Origin: Paracoccaceae bacterium
Lineage (GTDB): Bacteria > Pseudomonadota > Alphaproteobacteria > Rhodobacterales > Rhodobacteraceae
Direction: 5' to 3'
Assembly (NCBI GenBank): GCA_022448245.1
Contig: JAKVCO010000011.1
Coordinates: forward strand, 47,236-111,235
DNA length: 64,000 nucleotides
The notes beneath the pieces were generated by a model, which made no database searches, was not told where the DNA came from, and worked only from the letters and a program-made list of their open reading frames with translations. This document shows positions 42,854 to 51,946 of the stretch, piece after piece; position 1 is the first letter of the stretch, and each line of letters starts with the position of its first letter. The translations under genes were made by a program, and so were the position numbers.

Positions 42854-44659
42854 TTAGCTTTCCATGGCCTCGAGCTCGTCAATGAAGCCTTCGATCATGG
42901 AAAGCCCCTTGTCCCAGAACGCGGGGTCCGAGGCGTCGAGGCCGAAGGGTGCCAAAAGCTCCTTGTGGTGCTTTGATCCGCCCGCACGCAGCATGTCGAA
43001 ATACTTCTCTTGGAAGTCCTCGCCGCCTTCTTCGTAGACCGCATAAAGCGCGTTCACGAGGCCGTCGCCGAAGGCGTAGGCGTAGACGTAGAAGGGCGAG
43101 TGTACGAAATGCGGAATGTAGGCCCAGAAGGTCTCATACCCCTCCATGAAGTTGAACACGGGGCCGAGGGATTCAGCCTGCACCGACATCCAAAGCGCGT
43201 TGATATCATCAGGGGTCAATTCGCCCTCAGCGCGCGCGGTGTGCAGCTTGCACTCAAAGTCGTAGAAGGCGATCTGGCGGATGACCGTGTTGATCATGTC
43301 CTCGACTTTTCCGGCGAGGAGCACCTTCTTCTGCTCGGGCGTTTCAGCCGCCGCGAGCAGTTTGCGGAAGGTCAGCATTTCGCCGAAGACGGAAGCTGTT
43401 TCAGCCAGCGTGAGCGGGGTCGAAGACAAAAGCTCCCCCTGTTCGGCGGCGAGGACCTGATGGACACCGTGGCCAAGCTCGTGCGCGAGCGTCATCACAT
43501 CGCGCTGTTTGCCGAGGTAGTTGAGCATCACGTAGGGGTGGGCCGTGGTGACCGTGGGATGCGCGAATGCGCCAGGCGCCTTGCCCGGCTTCACAGGCGC
43601 GTCGATCCAACCCTTGGAGAAGAACGGCTCCGCAAGGTCCGCCATGCGCGGATCAAAGGCGCCGTAGGCAGACATGACGGTTTCTTCGGCCTCAGCCCAT
43701 CCGACCACGCGGTCGTCTTCCATGGGCAAGGGCGCGTTGCGGTCCCAGACTTCGAGTGTCTCAAGCCCCAGCCACTTGGCTTTGAGCTTGTAGTAACGAT
43801 GCGAAAGGCGGGGGTAGGCCGCGACGACCGCGTTGCGTAAAGCCTCGACAACCTCGGGCTCGACATGGTTGGCGAGGTGGCGCCCGGTCTGAGGCGTCGG
43901 CATGTTGCGCCAACGGTCTTCGATTTCTTTTTCCTTGGCGAGCGTGTTGTGCACACGAGCGAAGATTTTGACGTTCTCACCGAAGGTCTCGGCCAGCGCG
44001 CGGGCGCCGGCCTCACGTTTGGAGCGGTCTTGTTCGCTCAGGAGGTTCAGCGTGCCCTCGATGCCCAGCGTCTCGCCGTCCACATCGAACTCGAGCCCGG
44101 CAATGGTCTCATCAAAGAGCCGGTTCCACGCCGCCGCACCCACGGTGGATTGGTCATGCAGGAATTTCTCGAGCTCGTCAGAGAGCTGGTGCGGCTTCAT
44201 GGCGCGCAGTCGGTCCATCACGGGCTTGTAGCGCGCGAGCTTTGCATTCTCGCTTAGCAACTTGGTGAGGTGGTCATCCTCAAGGCGGTTGAACTCAAGC
44301 GACCAGAACACGAGCGGTGTCGTGGCCACAGTCATCCGGTCCTGCGCATCGGCCATGAATTTGGCTCGCTCCGCGTCAGTGGTGACCTGATAGTAGCGCA
44401 GCCCCGCGTAAGACATCAGCTTGCCGCCGACGACGTCTATTTGCTCATAGCGCTCCACGGCGTTGAGCAGCCCATCGACATCAAGCGTCGCCAACTTGCC
44501 TTCGTAGTCCGAGGCAAACGCGGCGCATTCGCCCTCGAGCCAATCCATGTCCGTTGCAAAGGCCGGGTCGTCTTGACCGGCATAAAGATCACTGAGGTCC
44601 CATTCCGGCAGATCTCCCAGATCTTTGGTGCCGTGGGTCGGGTTCGCGTCGTGATACAT
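42854..44659 (-). CDS. pepF: M3 family oligoendopeptidase (PepF)
   Basis: 601 residues. Cytosolic zinc oligopeptidase. The metal site HELGHG is in MTLAHELGHGVHQVLA near residue 390, with the third ligand Glu expected in LAETASVFGEML after it. The C-terminal HSPFYVYAYAFGDGLVNALY is typical of the PepF/M3B group. The ATG at 44659 (MYHDANPTHG) is chosen over upstream in-frame starts because GGAAGGC-type leader and family alignment begin there. It is preceded by a palindromic intergenic region. Confidence 0.93.
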   Translation of the reverse strand: MYHDANPTHGTKDLGDLPEWDLSDLYAGQDDPAFATDMDWLEGECAAFASDYEGKLATLDVDGLLNAVERYEQIDVVGGKLMSYAGLRYYQVTTDAERAKFMADAQDRMTVATTPLVFWSLEFNRLEDDHLTKLLSENAKLARYKPVMDRLRAMKPHQLSDELEKFLHDQSTVGAAAWNRLFDETIAGLEFDVDGETLGIEGTLNLLSEQDRSKREAGARALAETFGENVKIFARVHNTLAKEKEIEDRWRNMPTPQTGRHLANHVEPEVVEALRNAVVAAYPRLSHRYYKLKAKWLGLETLEVWDRNAPLPMEDDRVVGWAEAEETVMSAYGAFDPRMADLAEPFFSKGWIDAPVKPGKAPGAFAHPTVTTAHPYVMLNYLGKQRDVMTLAHELGHGVHQVLAAEQGELLSSTPLTLAETASVFGEMLTFRKLLAAAETPEQKKVLLAGKVEDMINTVIRQIAFYDFECKLHTARAEGELTPDDINALWMSVQAESLGPVFNFMEGYETFWAYIPHFVHSPFYVYAYAFGDGLVNALYAVYEEGGEDFQEKYFDMLRAGGSKHHKELLAPFGLDASDPAFWDKGLSMIEGFIDELEAMES

Positions 44660-44756
44660 GGGAAGGCCTTTCAAGTTGCGATGCGTCTTATCTGTGCTTT
44701 GCAGCGGCGAACGGCAAGCGTTGAGAATATCGAATGCCTCCGGCGGCCCTCCGGGG

Positions 44757-44817
44757 GAAGTACGAAGCACGAAGAACGCGTGCCAGCGCGCGCCCTTTCT
44801 TCGTGCCTATGTACTTC
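44757..44817. repeat. Imperfect 61-bp inverted repeat
   Basis: GAAGTAC (44757-44763) pairs with GTACTTC (44811-44817), and GCACGAAGAA (44767-44776) with TTCTTCGTGC (44797-44806), with a small internal bubble and a 20-base loop. The two stems give a long hairpin between pepF and the amidohydrolase gene. It may be a dispersed palindromic element, a terminator part, or both. Confidence 0.55.
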
Positions 44818-44824
44818 GGGGAGT

Positions 44825-44844
44825 GTGAGGGGCTGGCCCCTCAC
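44825..44844 (-). terminator. Hairpin at the end of the amidohydrolase operon
   Basis: GTGAGGGGC (44825-44833) and GCCCCTCAC (44836-44844) are perfect complements separated by two bases, overlapping the amidohydrolase stop codon. On the minus strand no T-run follows, but the larger inverted repeat 44757-44817 comes next. Probable end of the four-gene minus-strand operon. Confidence 0.55.
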
Positions 44845-45710
44845 GCGTCGAAGCCAAAGAGGCGCGCGGGGTTTGATACGAGGACTTTTTCACGCGTGCA
44901 TTCGTCTGGGCAGGCGCGGTCGAAGGCATCGAGCAGTGTTGAGGCCGAAGGCTGAGCAGCATCCGCGAGCATGAGAAAGGGCCAATCCGTGCCCCAGAGG
45001 AGCGCATCCGGATTGGCTTTCATAGCTGCTTTCACGAACGGGGTCGCATCCTCGAACGGCGCGTGGCACAGCCGATATAGTGCTGACAGTTTGAGGTGGA
45101 CGCGGCCTTCGCTGAGAAGCTCGAGCAGTGTTTGGAAACCGGGGTCGTCCACGCCGAGCGACAAGTCAGGCCAGCCCAAGTGATCAATCACGAGCGGCAC
45201 CGGAAGCGCGCGGATATCATCTGCGATCTCGGCCATATGCATATGGGAATGGAGCAGCATTTGGATATGGAGTCCGTGATGCGCCAAGGCGGGGGCCATC
45301 TTTTTCGCGCCGGCCCAGCTGAGGACGCCACCGTGCACGTAGTTGAGCCGCACGGCGACCATTTGCGAGGTCGCGAAGGCTTCCATCTCTTTGTCGGTGG
45401 CGCCGTCTTTGAGGAGGCCCACGCCCCGCGAGGCGGGCCCCATTCGGCGCACAGCTTCGAGCGTCATCGAATTATCCGCGCCGTAGAGGATCGAGTGAAC
45501 GATGACGCAGCGCGAAAACCCGAGGTTGCTCATTTCTGCTCGGTACCTGTCCAACCAGCCGTCGAGCGAGGCCTCGTCCGCGGGATCCTCAACCCGGCCG
45601 TCCCAGAGCGGGTATTCGTCGCCCAAGAGGTGCAGGTGGCTGTCCACGGCGCCGGCGGGCGCGCGTTTGGCAGGGGGCGTTGGGGCGGGGGGCATGAGGG
45701 CTTTGGGCAT
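44841..45710 (-). CDS. Amidohydrolase family protein (metal-dependent, PDC-lactonase-like)
   Basis: 289 residues. Amidohydrolase-2 TIM-barrel features: VDSHLHLLGDE near residue 23 (HxH), a histidine cluster LLHSHMHMAEIADD, VIDHLGWPDL, and LLWGTDWPF near residue 238 with the catalytic Asp. The layout is like 2-pyrone-4,6-dicarboxylate lactonases and related sugar lactonases. It begins one base after the DNA ligase stop; the metabolic link to that operon is unclear. Confidence 0.85.
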   Translation of the reverse strand: MPKALMPPAPTPPAKRAPAGAVDSHLHLLGDEYPLWDGRVEDPADEASLDGWLDRYRAEMSNLGFSRCVIVHSILYGADNSMTLEAVRRMGPASRGVGLLKDGATDKEMEAFATSQMVAVRLNYVHGGVLSWAGAKKMAPALAHHGLHIQMLLHSHMHMAEIADDIRALPVPLVIDHLGWPDLSLGVDDPGFQTLLELLSEGRVHLKLSALYRLCHAPFEDATPFVKAAMKANPDALLWGTDWPFLMLADAAQPSASTLLDAFDRACPDECTREKVLVSNPARLFGFDA

Positions 45711-45711
45711 G

Positions 45712-47304
45712 TCAGCTGTATGTCTCCAGCATCTCAGTGAGATCGTCAAACGTGTTGGCTTCGGCGAGTGGCTTGTCTTTGCGCCAGCGACTCATCCTTG
45801 GAAAGCGCAGGGCCACGCCTGACTTGTGTCGCGAGGAGGCTTGGATCCCTTCAAAGGCAATTTCGAACACGTGGTGGGGCGTCACCTGCCGCACTGGGCC
45901 GAAACGTTGTAGCGTGTTCTTTTTCACCCAGGCTGTGATCTCTTTGAATTCGGCGTCCGTCAGGCCGCTGTAGGCTTTGGTGAAGGGGACAAGATCGTTG
46001 CCTTTCCAGACCGCGAAGGTGAAGTCGGTGAAAAGGTTCGCCCGCCGGCCGTGGCCTGCCTGCGCGTAGATCATCACTGCGTCGATCACGAGGGGGTCGA
46101 CCTTCCACTTCCACCAATCGCCTTTCTTGCGACCGCTCAGGTAGGGCGAGTCCTTACGTTTGAGCATCAGCCCTTCGGCGTGGTTATCGCGGCTGCCTTC
46201 GCGGGTTTGGGCAAGATCAGCCCAACTCGCGAAGGGCACCGTGGGCGAAAGCTGTACGGGGCAGCCCTCGGGCAGGTCGGTAATCAATGCCTCGAGGCGC
46301 GCGCGGCGTTCTGCCATGGGGCGGTCGCGGATGTCTTCGCCCGCAAACTCCAAGAGATCATAGGAATGCAGCACCACGGGCGCTTCGGCCAAAAGCTTCT
46401 TTGGCACCGATTTGCGCCCGATCCGCTTTTGCAGTTGTGCGAAGGGTAGAGGCGCGCCGTCGGCCCAGGCGAGCACCTCGCCATCAATGACTGTGCCTTC
46501 GGGCAGGAAGTCCCGTGCTTGGGCCAGCTCGGGGAAACGGTCGGTCATCAGCTCTTCGCCGCGTGACCATAGATGATGTTCGCCCCCGCGCACGATGAGC
46601 TGCCCGCGGATGCCGTCCCATTTCCATTCTGCTTGCCAGTCGGCGGGCACGCCGAGATCTTCAGGCTCTTCGTCGAGCTGATAGGCGAGGTAAAAGGGGT
46701 AGGGGCGCGACAGATCGGCGGCCGGGTCATCTTCGTCGATGAGGCTCTGCCAGGTGGCGGTTTCAGGCGTCCATGAGCCCATGAGCTTGTGGGTGATCAC
46801 CGGCTCGTCTTGGCCGGTGGCTTGGGCGAGGGCCCGCGTCATGAGCTTTTGGCTGACGCCCACCCGGAACCCGCCGGTCAGGAGCTTGTTGAAGAGGAAA
46901 CGCCCGGTTGGATCGAGCTCGTCCCACGCGGCGAGCACCACCTCTTTGCGCTCGGCCTCCTCGAGGGAGGGCAACGATTTGATCACGCCGATCCAGTGGC
47001 TCAGGCTATGATCGCTCTCCTGTGTGGGGGGTGGCAGCACCAGAGCGATTGTTTCTGCAAGGTCCCCCACGACCGGATAGGCTTCTTCAAAGAGCCAAAG
47101 TGGGATGCCAGCCTTCTCGGCGGCCCAGCCCCGCAGGTACGGCGTTGTGAGCGTGCGCTTCGGGCGACGACCAGAGAAAAGGGCGATGCACCACAGGCGA
47201 TCGTCCTCCGGCACGTCCTCGAAATACGTTTTCAGGGCGGCGACCTTAGGGAGGGTTTTCGTCGTTTGATCAATCTGTGTGAACAGGGCCGCGAAGCGCT
47301 TCAT
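45712..47304 (-). CDS. ATP-dependent DNA ligase
   Basis: 530 residues. Nick-sealing ligase of the bacterial ATP-dependent class. The adenylation lysine is in EWKWDGIRGQ (KxDGxR motif) near residue 230; later motifs include IDGEVLAW, EGLMLKRKDSPY and WWKWKVDPL. The N-terminal DNA-binding helical domain and the C-terminal OB-fold (QVTPHHVFEIAFEGIQAS) are both present. It overlaps the upstream alpha/beta hydrolase gene by four bases. The same operon encodes a ligase-associated exonuclease, as often seen for this ligase class. Confidence 0.93.
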   Translation of the reverse strand: MKRFAALFTQIDQTTKTLPKVAALKTYFEDVPEDDRLWCIALFSGRRPKRTLTTPYLRGWAAEKAGIPLWLFEEAYPVVGDLAETIALVLPPPTQESDHSLSHWIGVIKSLPSLEEAERKEVVLAAWDELDPTGRFLFNKLLTGGFRVGVSQKLMTRALAQATGQDEPVITHKLMGSWTPETATWQSLIDEDDPAADLSRPYPFYLAYQLDEEPEDLGVPADWQAEWKWDGIRGQLIVRGGEHHLWSRGEELMTDRFPELAQARDFLPEGTVIDGEVLAWADGAPLPFAQLQKRIGRKSVPKKLLAEAPVVLHSYDLLEFAGEDIRDRPMAERRARLEALITDLPEGCPVQLSPTVPFASWADLAQTREGSRDNHAEGLMLKRKDSPYLSGRKKGDWWKWKVDPLVIDAVMIYAQAGHGRRANLFTDFTFAVWKGNDLVPFTKAYSGLTDAEFKEITAWVKKNTLQRFGPVRQVTPHHVFEIAFEGIQASSRHKSGVALRFPRMSRWRKDKPLAEANTFDDLTEMLETYS

Positions 47305-48218
47305 CCGAGCCCTCGCATGAAGGCGGCCGCGCGCGCGATGGCGTCGTCCGCCAGGGGCGAGCTTCCGGCCATGAATTGCCAAACGTGCTGCATGCGCGCG
47401 ACCTTCTCCAACGTTACTTGGACGCCTTGGCCTGTGAGGCGTGCGGCGATCGCGTCGCTGTCCTCTTCAAGATATTCGCGGGACACGCATTGGATCAGCG
47501 TGGGCGGCGCGCCCGTGTAGGTGCCATGCACCGGGGCAAACCTTGGATCGCGCGGATCAGCATTGATGGAATAGCTGGCTCCGATCCGGTGCAGGACCTC
47601 TTCGGGGAAGAGCAGATCATCTGCATCAGGCACTGGCCTTGCCGGGTCAGTGATCGTCGCCGGGCTGAAGAGTAAAACGCCTGCCGGAGCCGTGCTGTCC
47701 TTCAGAAGCTTTTGCAGCGCTACGAGGGCCAGACAGCCGCCAGCGGAATCGCCACCGAGTGTCAGTGGGCCCACGTCGCCTCGGTAGGTCATGGCCTCCG
47801 TCACGGCGCTCTCAGCGTCTTCGGGCCCGGCGGGGTACGGGTCCTCGGGCGCCAAACGATAGCGCGGCGCGATCACGAGGGCGTTCGCCGTGCGCGCCAG
47901 ATGGGTGAGCATGACCAGATGGGTCTCCGGCGAGCCCACCACGAAGCCTCCGCCGTGGATCCAAACGAGGCGACGCTCCGGTTTCGGAGGGGAGATTTCG
48001 AGCGCGCCCAGCGGGCCTAATTCGATCGGGCGGACGCTCACACCACGCGCCTTTTGGAAGCGCCTGAGCCCTGCGGCCTTTTCAAAGCCTCGGCGGTGCG
48101 CCGTCCATGGCGCCGGGGAGGCGAGGCGCGGTTGCGCGATGCGGCGCGCGCCCCATGCGATGACCTTGTCGCGCCAGTGGCGGGGCTTGTCGGCCCAGGG
48201 GAAGGTCGCCTCCGTCAC
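47301..48218 (-). CDS. Alpha/beta hydrolase between exonuclease and ligase
   Basis: 305 residues of the HSL family: HGGGFVVGSPETH near residue 89 (oxyanion hole), GGDSAGG near residue 154, and a late Asp/His pair (EDSDAI, QHVWQF). GTG start overlapping the exonuclease stop, and its stop overlaps the ligase start by four bases, so it is translated together with two DNA-repair proteins. Any functional tie to repair is unknown. Confidence 0.88.
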   Translation of the reverse strand: MTEATFPWADKPRHWRDKVIAWGARRIAQPRLASPAPWTAHRRGFEKAAGLRRFQKARGVSVRPIELGPLGALEISPPKPERRLVWIHGGGFVVGSPETHLVMLTHLARTANALVIAPRYRLAPEDPYPAGPEDAESAVTEAMTYRGDVGPLTLGGDSAGGCLALVALQKLLKDSTAPAGVLLFSPATITDPARPVPDADDLLFPEEVLHRIGASYSINADPRDPRFAPVHGTYTGAPPTLIQCVSREYLEEDSDAIAARLTGQGVQVTLEKVARMQHVWQFMAGSSPLADDAIARAAAFMRGLG

Positions 48219-49210
48219 GCTGCATCCTCCGCGTCGTCGCCGTCGTATTCTGTCTCCACGATGGCCGCGTCATAGCCTTGGCTTTCGAGCCATTGGCGGA
48301 AGACGCTCGTGTAGCCGTGGGTCACGAAGATCCGCTCGGCGCCTGTCTCGGCGATGGCGGTGTTCAGGCCTGCCCAGTCCGCATGGTCGGACATGACAAA
48401 GCCTCGGTCGACGGCCCGCCTGCGTCGTACACCGCGCATGGCCATCCAGCCCGAGGCAAAGGCCGTCGAGGCCCCCGTAAAGCGCCGCGACCAGGTGGAG
48501 CCGAGCGCTGAGGGCGGTGCCACGATGAGGGCGCCAGGGTGATCCTTTGCCTTCAGATCCGGCATTACCCGGATTGTATCGGGCAGCGCGTAGCCCTGTT
48601 CACGCAGCACGACATTCGTGTTTTCCACCGCGCTGTGTGTCAGGATCGGGCCCGTGGCGGGATCGAGAGCTGCGAGGATGCGCTGCGCTTTTCCCAGTGA
48701 GTAGGCGCCAATGATCGAGGGCCTGCCGAGGGCCGCATTACTTTGCCACCAAGCGTTGAGCAAGGCGCGCACCTCAGGCTCCGGCGTCCAGTTGAAAACG
48801 GGCAGCCCAAAGGTGCATTCGGTGATGAAAGCATGGCATTTCACCGGTTCGAAGGCCTCGGAGAGGCCGTCGTCGACCACTTTGTAATCGCCAGAGGCCA
48901 CCCAGACCTCACCCCCCACTTCGACCCGGATTTGGGCCGAGCCCGGCACGTGGCCGGCTGGAAAGAAGCTGACGTCGGCATCGCCGATGCGGCGAACCTC
49001 GCCGTAGGCAATCGTCTCCAGATTGATATCACCCAGCCGCATCCGGATGACGGGGGCGGCCGCGTCGGTGCTCAGATAGCTTTTCATGCCCCAACGCGCG
49101 TGATCCGCGTGACCGTGAGTGATCAGCGCACGATCCACCGGGCGCCAAGGATCGATGTAGAAATCGCCCGCCGCGCAGTAGATGCCGCGTTCTGTGAAGC
49201 TCAGTACCAT
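48215..49210 (-). CDS. Ligase-associated DNA exonuclease, metallo-beta-lactamase fold
   Basis: 331 residues. The MBL motif HGHADHARWG near residue 34 and later GHVPGSAQI and the beta-CASP-like SDHADW near residue 290 fit the mRNA 3'-end-processing/SNM1-like exonuclease that travels with ATP-dependent DNA ligases. ATG 49210 (MVLSFTERGIYCAAG) is the natural start; upstream in-frame sequence lies in the divergent spacer. First gene of the exonuclease-hydrolase-ligase-amidohydrolase operon. The Lhr helicase often found with these genes is not nearby. Confidence 0.88.
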   Translation of the reverse strand: MVLSFTERGIYCAAGDFYIDPWRPVDRALITHGHADHARWGMKSYLSTDAAAPVIRMRLGDINLETIAYGEVRRIGDADVSFFPAGHVPGSAQIRVEVGGEVWVASGDYKVVDDGLSEAFEPVKCHAFITECTFGLPVFNWTPEPEVRALLNAWWQSNAALGRPSIIGAYSLGKAQRILAALDPATGPILTHSAVENTNVVLREQGYALPDTIRVMPDLKAKDHPGALIVAPPSALGSTWSRRFTGASTAFASGWMAMRGVRRRRAVDRGFVMSDHADWAGLNTAIAETGAERIFVTHGYTSVFRQWLESQGYDAAIVETEYDGDDAEDAA

Positions 49211-49291
49211 GCCCCAGAGCCTAGCAGCGAGACGCCGCTTGCCAAGGAGGCTCGCGCATGATGCTGTCACGTCAAACGAAGGGAGGCCGTC

Positions 49292-50056
49292 ATGGGTATT
49301 GCAGATTTCAAACAGCGGATGCTTGCGGGCGAGATGCTGGCAGGCACATTTTTGAAGACCCCGGCCTATGAGCTGATCGAGGTTCTGGCCCAGTCCGGCC
49401 TCGATTTTCTGTGCCTCGACGCGGAACACTCTCCCTTTGATCGCGCCCGGCTGGATATGTGCCTGGCGCTGGGCCGTGCGCTTGATTTTCCACTCCTCGT
49501 ACGTCCCGGCTCGGCCACGGCGCCCGAGATTTTGCAGGCGCTTGACAGCGGGGCCGCTGGGATCGTGGCACCTCACGTGGATAGCGTAGAGAAGGCTCAG
49601 GCACTGGCGAAAGCCGGTCACTTTGGCCTCGGCGGGCGCGGCTATGCTGGATCAACGCGCTGGGCAGGCTTTGCCACGCGCAAGATGCCGGACGTGCTCG
49701 ACCAAAGCTCCGACACTATCCTGATCGCACAGATTGAAGAGCCTGCGGGCGTAGACGCCGCCGACGCCATCGCGGCCACCGACGGGATCGACGGCCTCTT
49801 TCTTGGTCCAGCGGACCTTTCCGTGGGGTATGGCAAGCGCGACCAAAGCTCTGATGAGCTACAGCAAGCCTTCGCCACCTGCGGGGCGGCGGCGAAGGCC
49901 AATGGCAAGGCGTTCATGACATTTGTCGGCAACGCCACGCAGGCGGAGAGCCTGATGCACCACGGGCTCACGATGTTCTTCATCGCCTCCGAGCACAGCT
50001 GGATGCGCGCAGGAGCGGCCGCCGAAGCGATGGGCGTCCACAATCTGAAGAAGTAG
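49292..50056 (+). CDS. HpcH/HpaI aldolase family protein
   Basis: 254 residues. Class II pyruvate-type aldolase fold: FLCLDAEHSPFDRA near residue 37 with the catalytic His, LVRPGSATAPEILQALDSGA near residue 70, QIEEPAGVDAAD near residue 148 with metal-binding Glu, and DGLFLGPADLSVGYG near residue 169 with the metal-binding Asp. 2-keto-3-deoxy acid aldolases are the typical members; the substrate is not readable. Confidence 0.9.
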   Translation: MGIADFKQRMLAGEMLAGTFLKTPAYELIEVLAQSGLDFLCLDAEHSPFDRARLDMCLALGRALDFPLLVRPGSATAPEILQALDSGAAGIVAPHVDSVEKAQALAKAGHFGLGGRGYAGSTRWAGFATRKMPDVLDQSSDTILIAQIEEPAGVDAADAIAATDGIDGLFLGPADLSVGYGKRDQSSDELQQAFATCGAAAKANGKAFMTFVGNATQAESLMHHGLTMFFIASEHSWMRAGAAAEAMGVHNLKK

Positions 50057-50072
50057 TGGGGGAGGGCGCGGT

Positions 50073-51008
50073 TTAGGCCGCGCCTGCAAAGACCGCCGTG
50101 CTTTCGTCGAATACGCGGGCGCGGATGGCAGGTTCTTCCATGATCACCTCGTGTTCGGCGTCCGGGAACTCGATCAAGCGACCGCCGGGCCATTTGGCCA
50201 TGCGCTGCCGGATTCGGCCCAACTCTACGATGCGCTCATTGGTGCCGAGGAAGGCCACGCAGGGGATCTGTGGCGATGGCTGGGTCGACAGGAAGGCCAT
50301 TTCACGCAGGGCTTCTCGCAACCATTTGATCGACGGTGATCCAAGATTGAGCTCTGGATGCGCCTTCGCTTGGCGCCCCATGTACTCCCACATCTCGAGA
50401 TCATTCGTGAGCGTGTTGTCCTCGAACGGCTGGTCGAGCACATAAATTCCGTTCTGCGTGCGCGGCGAGCGTATCCCGCCCAAGCCGAAGACTGGCAGAA
50501 GCGAGGACAGCGTCCAGGCCATCGGTCGCTCGAACGGTGAAAGCTGGACACCCCACATGGGCGCCGAGAACGCGCAGGCGTCAACTTCGAGGCCCTCAAT
50601 CAGGGCGCGCAGGCCAATGCAGCCGCCCATGGAATGCGCGGCGAGGTACCAAGGCTTCGGCAAGCGAAGCTGCCGCACGGCGTCTACAACGGCCGCCACA
50701 TCCATCTGGTAATCGCGAAAGCGCATGACGTGGCCGATGTGGCGGTTATCGAGCATGCGATCCGCAAGCCCTTGTCCGCGCCAATCGACGGCCACTGTGG
50801 TCAGGCCGCGCTTTGCGAAGTCGCGGGCCGCGCGGCCATATTTTTCAACGTATTCCGTGCGTCCAGGGAACATAAACACGGTGCCGCTGGCCTCTTTGGC
50901 TTCCCAAAGTGCCATGCGGATACGCAGGCCGTCTTCGCAGCGCAGCCAATAGGCCACGCCGCCGTCCGGCCCTTCGGCGACATCGTTATAGAGCGGTGCC
51001 GCCTCCAT
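50073..51008 (-). CDS. Alpha/beta hydrolase (lysophospholipase/monoacylglycerol lipase type)
   Basis: 311 residues. FMFPGRTEYVEKYGRAA near residue 46, DWRGQGLADR near residue 74 and the nucleophile elbow AAHSMGGCIGLR near residue 118 follow the PldB/monoglyceride lipase pattern, with a late EHEVIMEEP supplying His. No signal peptide. It lies five bases downstream of the SCP2-domain gene on the same strand, so both may act on lipids. Confidence 0.88.
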   Translation of the reverse strand: MEAAPLYNDVAEGPDGGVAYWLRCEDGLRIRMALWEAKEASGTVFMFPGRTEYVEKYGRAARDFAKRGLTTVAVDWRGQGLADRMLDNRHIGHVMRFRDYQMDVAAVVDAVRQLRLPKPWYLAAHSMGGCIGLRALIEGLEVDACAFSAPMWGVQLSPFERPMAWTLSSLLPVFGLGGIRSPRTQNGIYVLDQPFEDNTLTNDLEMWEYMGRQAKAHPELNLGSPSIKWLREALREMAFLSTQPSPQIPCVAFLGTNERIVELGRIRQRMAKWPGGRLIEFPDAEHEVIMEEPAIRARVFDESTAVFAGAA

Positions 51009-51013
51009 CGCCC

Positions 51014-51298
51014 TTAGCCCAGAACGCCGGCGAGTTTCATCGCCATGCCCATGTCGCCGTCTACGCTGAGGCGGCCGGTCATGAAGGCGGTCGTCGGGTT
51101 CACGTCGCCAGACATGATGCCCTGGAACGTCTCAGAGTCGGCTTTCAGCGTGACGTCGGCTGCGCCGTCATCGGCACGCACGCCGTCGCTGTCGACGATG
51201 ATGGAGCCTTCGCCCTCGATCTCGAACTTCGCGGAGCCGTCGAAACCGCCGCCAACTTTTTCAGACAATGCCGCCACGGCGCTATCGATGATGCTCAT
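51014..51298 (-). CDS. SCP2 sterol-binding domain protein
   Basis: 94 residues, a minimal SCP2 domain: DGSAKFEIEGEGSIIVDSDG, then VTLKADSETFQGIMSGDVNP, TAFMTGRLSVDGDMGMAMKL. Such domains bind lipids or acyl chains. AGGAGAG precedes the ATG at 51298. It is divergent from the TPR gene and followed by the lipase-like gene. Confidence 0.92.
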   Translation of the reverse strand: MSIIDSAVAALSEKVGGGFDGSAKFEIEGEGSIIVDSDGVRADDGAADVTLKADSETFQGIMSGDVNPTTAFMTGRLSVDGDMGMAMKLAGVLG

Positions 51299-51361
51299 GT
51301 CACTCTCCTGTGCTTGATGCAGGCTGGTTTTTGCCTGACCGGCAGCTACAATCAACACATA

Positions 51362-51922
51362 ATGAGACGCTACACATCTTCGATACGTTGTGCCGTTGCG
51401 GCATTTCTGCTGACGGTCGGGATTTCCGGACCTTCGCCAGCCGTCGCAGACGATCTGCAGGCCCTTTTTGACCGGCTTCAGTCGGTGGATGCGGCTGACT
51501 ACCAACCCATCGAGGAAAAGATCTGGCGGGAGTGGTCAAAATCTGGCTCTCCGGCGATGGATCTGCTCTTGAAGCGCGGCGAGGACTCCATGGAGTCCGA
51601 CGATTGGGAAAAGGCGATCGAGCACCTGACCGCGCTGACCGACCACGCACCGCGCTTCGCGCAAGGTTTCCATGCCCGCGCAACGGCGTACTACAAAGTC
51701 GGCAAGTACGGTCCCGCGCTCGAGGATCTGCGCAATGCGCTGGCACTTGAGCCGCGCCACTTCGGGGCCATGTCGGGCCTTGCGACGATCTTTGAGGAGC
51801 TTGGCCTCGAGGAAGAAGCCCTCGAGGTCTATTACGAGGTGAGGGCTATACATCCCCATCGCGAAAATTTATCGACGGCCATCGAGCGACTTGAAAAGAA
51901 GACGGCGGGCCGCGCCATCTAG
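51362..51922 (+). CDS. Exported TPR-repeat protein
   Basis: 186 residues from the ATG at 51362: a signal peptide (RCAVAAFLLTVGISGPSPAVA) and then helical repeats, with at least two TPR units (AIEHLTALTDHAPRFAQGFH; ALEDLRNALALEPRHFGAMS; ALEVYYEVRAIHPHRENLST). Short, so a periplasmic scaffold is likely. An in-frame ATG at 51317 would hide the signal sequence. It is followed after 24 bases by the Suv3-like helicase gene. Confidence 0.85.
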   Translation: MRRYTSSIRCAVAAFLLTVGISGPSPAVADDLQALFDRLQSVDAADYQPIEEKIWREWSKSGSPAMDLLLKRGEDSMESDDWEKAIEHLTALTDHAPRFAQGFHARATAYYKVGKYGPALEDLRNALALEPRHFGAMSGLATIFEELGLEEEALEVYYEVRAIHPHRENLSTAIERLEKKTAGRAI

Positions 51923-51946
51923 GCCCGCCCTCACGGGGATCACAGT

